Below, in pieces: positions 1-5,231 of a stretch of 9,698 bases of DNA. The DNA is taken from NCBI GenBank assembly GCA_028288395.1, contig JAQBNV010000250.1:1-9698 (forward strand), in the 5' to 3' direction. The notes under the pieces were generated by a model. That model made no database searches, was not told the DNA's origin, and was given only the letters and a program-made list of their open reading frames with translations. How positions within the stretch are numbered: the first letter of the stretch is position 1; each line of letters starts with the position of its first letter. Made by a program: the position numbers and the translations under genes. This DNA comes from Adhaeribacter sp. GTDB lineage: Bacteria > Bacteroidota > Bacteroidia > Cytophagales > Hymenobacteraceae.

Positions 1-935
1 CGGGCAAAGTTGCTGGGGTTACCTACATCCATGGCGTTGGAAATGGTATGCTCCGATGGGCGGGGAATAAAGAAGCCGGTGTGCAAATATTCCGGTACAA
101 TATCGTTGGCGTTGGTGGCAGCAATAAATTTATGTACCGGCAGACCCATGCGTTTGGCCAGCAAACCACCCGTAATATTGCCGTAGTTGCCACTAGGCGT
201 AGCAAAAACCACTTCCTGGCCTTTGCCTTTTACCTGCGCGTAAGCATAATGGTAATAAAACGATTGCGGAATGAGGCGGGCTATATTAATTGAATTAGCC
301 GAAGTTAACTGCATTTTCTGGTTAAGGTCTTTATCCAGGAAAGCTTTCTTTACCAGGTATTGACAATCGTCAAAAGTGCCGTCTATTTCCAGCGCGGTAA
401 TATTCTGGCCCAGCGTGGTCAGCTGTTTTTCCTGAATATTGCTCACCTTGCCGCTCGGATAAAGAATAACCACGTTGATGCCGGCTACGCCCAAAAATCC
501 GTTTGCCACCGCGCTGCCGGTATCGCCGGAAGTCGCCACCAAAACCGTAATCTGTTTCTGGCTATCCTGGGTAAAATGCGCCAGCAGCCGCGCCATAAAC
601 CGGGCGCCTACGTCTTTAAAAGCCGAGGTAGGGCCATGGAATAATTCCAGCGAATAAATATTGTCGTGCACCGATACCACCGGAATATCAAAATTCAGGC
701 TGTCTTCTACAATCGTGCGCAAATCATCCCGGTCCATTTCATTTTTCAGCAGGGCGGTGGAAACCTCCAGGGCAATTTCGGGCAGGGTTAAATGCTGAAT
801 ATTCTGAAAAAAGGTGGCAGGCAGTTGGGGGATGTGCGTGGGCATGAACAAACCGTTATCATCGGCCAGCCCTTTTACCACGGCTTCTTTTAAGCTAACT
901 ACCGGAGTTTGTTTATTGGTGCTATAGAAAGACAT
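1..935 (-). CDS. thrC: Threonine synthase, PLP-dependent (C-terminal part cut off by window edge)
   Basis: This gene converts O-phosphohomoserine to threonine, the last step of threonine synthesis, in the cytoplasm. The minus strand reads openly from the ATG at 935 to the left edge, giving 311 full codons; family members are about 430 residues, so roughly the last quarter is missing. The start MSFYSTN followed by a KEAVVKGLADDNGLFMP segment is the usual N-terminus of bacterial threonine synthases. The pyridoxal-phosphate lysine is K107 in FHGPTSAFKDVGARF, and the phosphate-binding loop is SGDTGSA at 136-142. PSGNYGN at 247-253 is a further conserved cofactor-site motif. It lies 96 bp downstream of thrB in the same direction, so it probably shares the transcript. 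No clear ribosome binding site precedes the ATG, as is common in Bacteroidetes. Confidence 0.96.
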   Translation of the reverse strand, partial: MSFYSTNKQTPVVSLKEAVVKGLADDNGLFMPTHIPQLPATFFQNIQHLTLPEIALEVSTALLKNEMDRDDLRTIVEDSLNFDIPVVSVHDNIYSLELFHGPTSAFKDVGARFMARLLAHFTQDSQKQITVLVATSGDTGSAVANGFLGVAGINVVILYPSGKVSNIQEKQLTTLGQNITALEIDGTFDDCQYLVKKAFLDKDLNQKMQLTSANSINIARLIPQSFYYHYAYAQVKGKGQEVVFATPSGNYGNITGGLLAKRMGLPVHKFIAATNANDIVPEYLHTGFFIPRPSEHTISNAMDVGNPSNFA

Positions 936-1031
936 AATTTGGTTATCTTTTCGGTTGTCAAGGTTGAAAATAACCACTGACTTCCAGGTAATTTGAATTT
1001 TATTTATTAGTCAGATAAATCACAGTTCTGA

Positions 1032-1958
1032 CTACAGTATTTTAGGCCCTTGTTTGTTTATTTTACTCACGTAACTGTGGTTGTCAATTTCGAATTGGCC
1101 GAAAGTTTGGGTCATGGCCCGGGCAACCTGCTGCGCTGTTTCGAGGGAACTGCTAAGAGCAAACATAGACGGGCCTGAGCCCGAAATACTCGCTCCCAGG
1201 GCACCGTTGATTAGGGCAGCTTCTTTTACTTCATCAAAGCCCGGTATCAGCATCGATCGGATGGGCTCAATGATAACATCCTGCAGCGAACGCCCGATTA
1301 AAGCATGATCCCCTTTCATGAGGCCGGCAATTAAGCCCGCAATATTGCCCCACTGCGTTACCGCATCTTTCAGGGTAATGCCTTTTTTTAATATTTTGCG
1401 GGCATCTTCGGTTTTTACCTCTATTTGCGGATGAATGATGGTACAATATAATTCCTCTGGGTACGGTATCTGAATAACATCTAAAGGGTCGTAGCTGCGC
1501 ACCAGTACAAAGCCACCCAGAATAGCCGGGGCTACGTTGTCGGCGTGGGCTACGCCAGCAGCGGCTTTTTCGCCCTGCATGGCAAACTGCACCAAATCGG
1601 TTTGGGCAAGCGGCCGGCCTAATAATTCGTTAACGGCAAAAACACTGGCGGCCGCACTCGCCGAACTGGAGCCAATGCCGCTGCCGGGTTTTATTTTGGT
1701 GTGGAAGGTGATTTCGAAACCCTGCTCCGAGCCCAGGTGCTGCAAATAGGCCTGCAACGATACTACCGCCGTATTCTTATTTATATCGGCCGGAAAAACG
1801 GTGTCTTTCGTTTTGTTGATGACCGTAATTCCGGGTTCCGGGCGGGGACGTACTTCTATCTCGTCGCCGGGGGTTTCCAAGGCAAAACCCAGTACATCAA
1901 AACCACAGGCTACATTAGCCACCGTTGCCGGCGAAAAAACTCTGATACTCTCTTTCAT
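1032..1958 (-). CDS. thrB: Homoserine kinase (GHMP family)
   Basis: This gene phosphorylates homoserine with ATP to O-phosphohomoserine, the substrate of the neighbouring thrC. The 308 residues match the usual length of about 300. GHMP-kinase features appear in order: an N-terminal FSPATVANVACGFDVLGFAL segment (8-27, substrate side), the glycine/serine-rich ATP loop PGSGIGSSSASAAA (91-104), HADNVAPAILGG (138-149), and the C-terminal motif GASISGSGPS (255-264). The start is the ATG at 1958, because homology to the family begins within a few residues of it. The upstream sequence contains CCAGGAG about 16 bases before the start, which is too far to be an ideal ribosome binding site. It is the middle gene of a leftward thrA-thrB-thrC operon, with gaps of 308 bp before and 96 bp after. 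The long upstream gap makes an extra promoter for thrBC possible, though none is convincing. Confidence 0.97.
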   Translation of the reverse strand: MKESIRVFSPATVANVACGFDVLGFALETPGDEIEVRPRPEPGITVINKTKDTVFPADINKNTAVVSLQAYLQHLGSEQGFEITFHTKIKPGSGIGSSSASAAASVFAVNELLGRPLAQTDLVQFAMQGEKAAAGVAHADNVAPAILGGFVLVRSYDPLDVIQIPYPEELYCTIIHPQIEVKTEDARKILKKGITLKDAVTQWGNIAGLIAGLMKGDHALIGRSLQDVIIEPIRSMLIPGFDEVKEAALINGALGASISGSGPSMFALSSSLETAQQVARAMTQTFGQFEIDNHSYVSKINKQGPKIL

Positions 1959-2028
1959 TTATGTAATCCAAAGGCTCCTGGCCCTGGTTATAAATTATTA
2001 CGCCGGGTGAAAACAACCACCCCTTTTA

Positions 2029-2050
2029 TCCCTCCTAAACTTAGGTGGGA
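2029..2050. repeat. 22-bp imperfect palindrome (TCCC-T-CCTAA / TTAGG-T-GGGA)
   Basis: The half sites TCCC, CCTAA and TTAGG, GGGA mirror each other around position 2039/2040 with a single T-T mismatch on each side of the core. In RNA from the minus strand it would form a stem of about eight pairs just upstream of thrB. It is not followed by a T-run on either strand, so it is not an intrinsic terminator. It could be an operator, a dispersed intergenic palindrome or an mRNA-stabilising hairpin; the sequence alone does not decide. Confidence 0.55.
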
Positions 2051-2106
2051 AATTAATTATTCTTTAGAGCTGCTGCAAAATACATGCTCCTAACCTTTCT
2101 ATTCCG

Positions 2107-2222
2107 CTGGCGCGAGCGTCCCGCTCGTGTCTTTTATCATCTGATCTCCGGCCAAAAACATTTCAATAATTATAGGCTGGAAGCCTTTTTAGTAGGGGAC
2201 ACGAGCGAGACGCTCGCGCCAG
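2107..2222. repeat. REP/BIME-like element: two inverted 25-bp hairpin arms
   Basis: Arm one (2107-2131) and arm two (2198-2222) are inverted copies that match at 24 of 25 positions; the only difference is C versus T at the centre of the arm. Each arm is itself a hairpin: CGAGCG, a 3-base loop, then CGCTCG, extended by G-T wobble pairs. The 66-bp spacer is AT-rich and carries a small hairpin AGGCT-GGA-AGCCT (2174-2186) followed by T residues on the plus strand. Two inverted hairpin units around a short spacer is the layout of bacterial interspersed mosaic elements (paired REPs). Such elements are often dispersed by RAYT transposases and can stabilise or attenuate polycistronic mRNA. No transposase is encoded here. 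Confidence 0.75.
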
Positions 2223-2237
2223 TAGGTTATTTTAATT

Positions 2238-2272
2238 GCTAATCGCTAACAACTAAAAGCTAACCACTAATT
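2238..2272. repeat. Short imperfect tandem repeat at the thrA 3' end (14-bp unit)
   Basis: GCTAACAACTAAAA (2245-2258) is followed directly by GCTAACCACTAATT (2259-2272), with 11 of 14 bases identical. A half unit GCTAATC (2238-2244) precedes them. The second copy runs over the thrA stop codon (CTA at 2267-2269 on the plus strand). It may be a small slippage-derived repeat; no function can be assigned. Confidence 0.55.
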
Positions 2273-4711
2273 TGCTATCCGGATAATATCGGCGAATACA
2301 CCAGCAGCCGTTACTTCGGCGCCGGCGCCGGAACCTTTCACAATCAGCGGCTGTGCTTTATAACGCTCGGTGGTGAACAAAATAATATTATCGCTGCCCG
2401 ATACCGCATAAAACGGATGTCCTTTTTCTATTTCCCGTAACTCGATGCGGGCTTTGCCTTCTTCCCACGAGGCAATCAAACGGTAACCTTTGCCTTGGCT
2501 TTCCAATTCGGCGCGTTGGACCTCAAAAACTTCTTCGTAATCCCGCAGGTTTTGCCAGAATTCGTCCATGGGGCCATCCTGCAGACAGTTAGCCGGTAAA
2601 AATGGTTTAATAGCTACATCTTCCAACTCCAGGTTTTCGCCAGTTTCGCGGGCCAGAATTAATATCTTGCGGGCTACGTCCTTGCCGCTCAAATCAATGC
2701 GCGGGTCGGGTTCGGCGTAACCCAGATCCATGGCTTCCTGTACCACGGTGCTTAATTTCTTATCGGCACTAACGGTATTAAACAGGTAGTTCATGGTGCC
2801 GGAAAATATTCCCTCAATCTTCAGCACGGTGTCGCCGCTGCGGATTAAATCGTTCAGGGTACTGATAATGGGCAGGCCTGCGCCTACATTGGTTTCGAAC
2901 AGGTATTTAACGCCTCGTTTAGCGGCTAACGTTTTTAATTCTTTATAAGTATGATAACTGCCGGAGGCCGCAATTTTATTTGGGGTTACAATCGAAATGC
3001 TTTTGTCGAGCAACGTTTTGTATACCGAGGCTACTTCGGCGCTGGCCGTGCAATCTACAAAAATGGCGTTCGGGAGATTTAACTCCAGTATTTTGTCTAC
3101 AAACGTATCGATGGTAGAAGGCTGCGTGGAGTGCTGGAGAGCCTCTTTAGAGGATTCCAGTGGAATACCCGCTTCGTTAAAAACTGCCGTTTTAGAATTC
3201 GATAAACCAATTAGTTTTAAGGCAATATTATGCCCTTTATACAGGGTTGCGGCCTGCCCGCTGATTTGATTCATTAAAGTGGCGCCCACGGTGCCGGTTC
3301 CTACCACAAATAAATGCAGGGTTTTTGTTTCCGACAAAAAGAACGATTCGTGCAGCGTATTCAAGGCTTTTTCTTCGTCTTTTTTCTGAATAACGCACGA
3401 AATATTTAATTCTGAAGTACCCTGGGCGATGGCGGTAATATTAATGCCATTGCGACCCAACGCGCTGAATAATTTGCCCGCTATACCGGGCGTGTTGCGC
3501 ATATTGGAACCTACCAGCGCCACAATGGCCAGGTTGCTTTCTATCTGTACCTGATCGATGATGCCGGCCTGTATTTCCAGTCCAAATTCCGTTTCTACGG
3601 CCTGTTGGGCGCGGGTAGCGTCTTTCTGGTTAATCCCCACACTTATAGAGTGCTCCGAAGAGGCCTGGGTAATTAATATAACATTGACATTTTTCCGGGC
3701 CAGGGCGCCAAAGAAGCGCATAGCTACCCCCGAGGCACCTACCATGCCGCTGCCCGAAATGGTAAGCAACGCTATTTGTTCGATAGACGAAATACCTTTT
3801 ACCGGCGCTTCGCTGGGCCGCGGATTTTGCGTGATCAGCGTGCCGTAAGCATCCGGGTCAAAAGTATTTTTTAGCCGGATAGGAATGCGGCGGCTCAAAG
3901 CCGGCTGAATCGTAGGCGGATAGATGATCTTAGCACCAAAGTACGAAAGCTCCAGCGCCTCTTCATAAGACATTTCTTCGATTGGAATGGCATTTTTTAC
4001 CCGGCGCGGGTCGGCCGTCATCATGCCGCTCACGTCGGTCCAGATTTCGAGGCCTGAGGCTTCGATAGCGGCCGCAATAATGGCCGCTGTATAGTCTGAT
4101 CCGCCGCGGCCCAGCGTGCTGGTGAGGCCATGTTCGGTGGTGCCCACAAAACCGGGGATTACCAGCAGGTTTTCGTTATCGGCCAGATAATTCTTTATAT
4201 TCTGGTTTGTTAATTGGAAGTTTACCTTAGCGTTGCCAAAATTATTATCTGTAATAATAAAATTGCGGTAATCTACGGCTTCGGCCGGTAAGCCATTTTC
4301 TTTAAAAGCCTCGGCTATTATATACGACGACAGGCGCTCACCAAAACTCAAGATAAAATCCAGGGTTTTGGGGCTGAGTTCTTTCACCAGGAAAACCCCC
4401 TGCATGATATCTTCCAGTTCGTTCAGAATAAACTTAACGTTGGCTACAATGGAGCTTTGGCGCTTGGCATGAATCAGATCTTTGATAGCCGCCAGGTGCC
4501 GGTCTTCAATTTTAATTAATTCCTGTTTAAAGGTGTCGTCGCCGCGCTCGGCGAGCCGGCTCGTGTGCAGCAGGTGGTCGGTTAAACCGCCAAATGCTGA
4601 TACGACCACTGCCAGTTGCTTAATAGAAGCATGCGACCGGACAATATCCAATACCTTTAATATATTTTCAGGAGTTCTTACCGAAGAACCACCAAACTTA
4701 AGAACTACCAT
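2267..4711 (-). CDS. thrA: Bifunctional aspartokinase / homoserine dehydrogenase I
   Basis: The protein carries out the first and third steps of the aspartate pathway: ATP-dependent phosphorylation of aspartate, and reduction of aspartate semialdehyde to homoserine. Its 814 residues match the E. coli ThrA type (about 820). The aspartokinase part (about 1-300) shows KFGGSS (5-10), SFGERLS (122-128), TLGRGGSDYTAA (199-210) and WTDVSGMMTADPR (224-236). Two ACT domains follow (about 313-375 and 394-455), the usual site of allosteric feedback, by threonine in known homologues. The dehydrogenase part starts with the nucleotide-binding GTGTVGATL (471-479) and has VTPNK with K579, ETNVGAGLPII (606-616), GIFSGTMNYLF (634-644) and DPRIDLSGKDVARK (669-682), whose D678 and K682 correspond to catalytic residues of the family. 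The ATG at 4711 is chosen because KFGG begins four codons later. There is no obvious Shine-Dalgarno. It heads the leftward thr operon and is divergent from ilvD. Confidence 0.98.
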   Translation of the reverse strand: MVVLKFGGSSVRTPENILKVLDIVRSHASIKQLAVVVSAFGGLTDHLLHTSRLAERGDDTFKQELIKIEDRHLAAIKDLIHAKRQSSIVANVKFILNELEDIMQGVFLVKELSPKTLDFILSFGERLSSYIIAEAFKENGLPAEAVDYRNFIITDNNFGNAKVNFQLTNQNIKNYLADNENLLVIPGFVGTTEHGLTSTLGRGGSDYTAAIIAAAIEASGLEIWTDVSGMMTADPRRVKNAIPIEEMSYEEALELSYFGAKIIYPPTIQPALSRRIPIRLKNTFDPDAYGTLITQNPRPSEAPVKGISSIEQIALLTISGSGMVGASGVAMRFFGALARKNVNVILITQASSEHSISVGINQKDATRAQQAVETEFGLEIQAGIIDQVQIESNLAIVALVGSNMRNTPGIAGKLFSALGRNGINITAIAQGTSELNISCVIQKKDEEKALNTLHESFFLSETKTLHLFVVGTGTVGATLMNQISGQAATLYKGHNIALKLIGLSNSKTAVFNEAGIPLESSKEALQHSTQPSTIDTFVDKILELNLPNAIFVDCTASAEVASVYKTLLDKSISIVTPNKIAASGSYHTYKELKTLAAKRGVKYLFETNVGAGLPIISTLNDLIRSGDTVLKIEGIFSGTMNYLFNTVSADKKLSTVVQEAMDLGYAEPDPRIDLSGKDVARKILILARETGENLELEDVAIKPFLPANCLQDGPMDEFWQNLRDYEEVFEVQRAELESQGKGYRLIASWEEGKARIELREIEKGHPFYAVSGSDNIILFTTERYKAQPLIVKGSGAGAEVTAAGVFADIIRIAN

Positions 4712-4844
4712 GCGTTGTAATAAATTTGTAAGTTATTAAATCTCTTAATCCAAAATTAACTTTCTAAACCTTAGTTTAATAAGCTTAAGCCATCTTGCTT
4801 TTCTGTTCGCCAATAAACCGGCTGATTTGCCTGAATTGGAAAAT

Positions 4845-4874
4845 TTTAAATATCGTGTCATAAAGGGTAACAAA
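4845..4874 (-). promoter_or_regulatory. Candidate thrA promoter (TTTG - 18 bp - TATTTAAA)
   Basis: Read on the minus strand, TTTG (4874-4871) is separated by 18 bases from TATTTAAA (4852-4845). Bacteroidetes housekeeping promoters have a -33 TTTG-like box and a -7 TAnnTTTG box about 19 bases apart, so the -33 box fits and the -7 box is only partial. Transcription would start near 4838 and give a thrA leader of about 125 bases. AT-rich sequence produces such matches easily, so this is tentative. Confidence 0.35.
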
Positions 4875-4876
4875 GT

Positions 4877-4899
4877 TTAAATATTTTAAAAATATTTAA
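4877..4899. promoter_or_regulatory. AT-rich 23-bp inverted repeat, possible operator
   Basis: TTAAATATT (4877-4885) and AATATTTAA (4891-4899) are perfect inverted 9-bp arms around a 5-bp spacer. The repeat sits directly upstream of the candidate thrA -33 box and about 65 bp upstream of the probable ilv promoter zone. That is a fitting place for a dimeric regulator acting on either operon, or for an AT-rich upstream element. It contains only A and T, so chance is a real alternative. Confidence 0.4.
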
Positions 4900-4959
4900 C
4901 CAAGCTGCCTTCTGATTGTCTTTTATGGGTGCCAATATGAAAAAATACTAGCGGAATTA

Positions 4960-5005
4960 AAATTTATATTTTGTTTTGTTCTAAATTATTAATTACTTAG
5001 CGGCC
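4960..5005 (+). promoter_or_regulatory. Probable promoter zone for the ilv leader transcript
   Basis: The leader peptide and attenuator need a promoter upstream of about 5020. The best candidates are TATATTTT followed by G at 4965-4973, one base off the TAnnTTTG consensus, or TTTTG (4969-4973) acting as a -33 box ahead of a weak TACTTAG (4994-5000). Neither is a full match, so the exact start is unresolved. Confidence 0.3.
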
Positions 5006-5037
5006 CAAAATAAACGTTTACCGGAGTAAGAAAGAAC

Positions 5038-5112
5038 ATGAACTTCCACCAGACCATTCTAAGCCGAATTATTTTTAGCGTCATTATTGACGCTAAGCGG
5101 TTAATGGTGTGA
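5038..5112 (+). CDS. Putative ilv operon leader peptide (24 aa, Ile/Leu/Val-rich)
   Basis: The small gene runs from ATG 5038 to TGA 5110-5112. Nine of its 24 residues are branched-chain: I7, L8, I11, I12, V15, I16, I17, L22 and V24, including two Ile-Ile pairs, both written ATT ATT (5068-5073 and 5083-5088). A GGAG lies 11 bases before the ATG, a better ribosome binding signal than most large genes here have. It is followed 21 bases after its stop by a strong terminator hairpin and then by ilvD. By analogy with ilv and leu leader peptides in enteric bacteria, its translation rate would report charged tRNA levels for Ile, Leu and Val. The peptide itself probably has no function. A chance short reading frame is the alternative, but the composition, position and RNA pairings fit together. 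Confidence 0.72.
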   Translation: MNFHQTILSRIIFSVIIDAKRLMV

Positions 5113-5168
5113 TTTAGTTTATAGATATAAGTTAAGCGCCATTCCCGAAAGAGTGGCGCTTTTATTTT
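5053..5168 (+). promoter_or_regulatory. Transcription attenuator of the ilv operon
   Basis: Four RNA segments can pair in alternative ways. Segment 1, ACCATT (5053-5058), pairs perfectly with AATGGT (5103-5108), part of segment 2. Segment 2, AATGGTGT (5103-5110), also pairs over eight contiguous positions (two G-U) with GCGCCATT (5136-5143), part of segment 3. Segment 3 (5134-5144) pairs with segment 4 (5151-5161) as the terminator. Segments 1 and 3 share CCATT and so compete for segment 2. A 9-bp hairpin TTAGCGTCA-TTAT-TGACGCTAA (5075-5096) sits between segments 1 and 2 and spans an Ile-Ile codon pair. In the model, a ribosome stalled at Ile codons covers segment 1, so 2:3 forms and transcription continues. 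A ribosome that reaches the stop covers segment 2, so the terminator forms. The pairings are read from the sequence; the mechanism is inferred. Confidence 0.7.
5134..5168 (+). terminator. Intrinsic terminator hairpin of the ilv attenuator
   Basis: AAGCGCCATTC (5134-5144) pairs with GAGTGGCGCTT (5151-5161) over 11 positions, with one G-U and a 6-base loop CCGAAA. It is followed by TTATTTT. This GC-rich stem with a T-run is a classical Rho-independent terminator in the direction of ilvD, 63 bases before its start codon. No complete gene other than the leader peptide lies upstream on this strand, so its purpose is most easily explained as attenuation. Confidence 0.85.
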
Positions 5169-5189
5169 AAATGTGCCGGTGGCGGGAAT

Positions 5190-5197
5190 TATATTTG
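5190..5197 (+). promoter_or_regulatory. TAnnTTTG box upstream of ilvD
   Basis: TATATTTG matches the Bacteroidetes -7 consensus TAnnTTTG exactly and lies 34 bases before the ilvD ATG, just after the attenuator terminator. No good TTTG-type -33 box is present about 19 bases upstream, where the terminator T-run lies. If active, it would give attenuator-independent basal expression with a leader of about 27 bases. Confidence 0.35.
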
Positions 5198-5231
5198 ACC
5201 GAAAGAGATTTTTAACTGCATATTTAAACCC

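Larger units (their letters stand above)
1959..2266. other. thrA-thrB intergenic region, 308 bp, with repeats
   Basis: No gene is seen here. Going from thrA to thrB, the gap contains a short 14-bp tandem repeat overlapping the thrA end (2238-2272), a REP-like inverted pair (2107-2222) and a 22-bp imperfect palindrome (2029-2050). A gap this long is unusual inside an operon and is explained mostly by the inserted repeat element. On the minus strand a GTATTTTGC sequence lies about 100 bases before thrB; it resembles a Bacteroidetes -7 box lacking one base and is not a firm promoter call. Confidence 0.7.
4712..5231. promoter_or_regulatory. Divergent thr/ilv control region, 520 bp
   Basis: This AT-rich region separates leftward thrA from rightward ilvD. 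From left to right it holds the thrA 5' leader, a candidate thrA promoter (4845-4874), an AT-rich inverted repeat (4877-4899), a probable ilv promoter zone (about 4960-5005), the ilv leader peptide (5038-5112), the attenuator terminator (5134-5168) and a -7-like box before ilvD (5190-5197). No threonine-type leader peptide is visible on the thrA side; the only ATG there is followed at once by GCT and TAA. Confidence 0.85.

Noticed and set aside
1010..1032. A 6-bp hairpin (GTCAGA / TCTGAC) at the thrB stop, considered as a terminator
   Set aside because: The stem is short with an 11-base loop, and the downstream minus-strand sequence is A/T mixed without a T-run. thrC follows in the same direction.
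1701..2093. A 130-codon plus-strand open frame across the thrB start and the intergenic gap
   Set aside because: It overlaps the conserved N-terminal part of thrB on the opposite strand, has no recognisable motif, and runs into the palindrome-bearing intergenic sequence.
2174..2190. A small hairpin AGGCT-GGA-AGCCT followed by T residues
   Set aside because: The stem is only 5 bp and points against the direction of thrA-thrB transcription. It is better seen as part of the spacer of the REP-like pair than as a terminator.
4785..4793. A possible thr leader peptide upstream of thrA on the minus strand
   Set aside because: The only ATG in the presumed thrA leader is followed by GCT and then a TAA stop, so there is no Thr/Ile-rich peptide.
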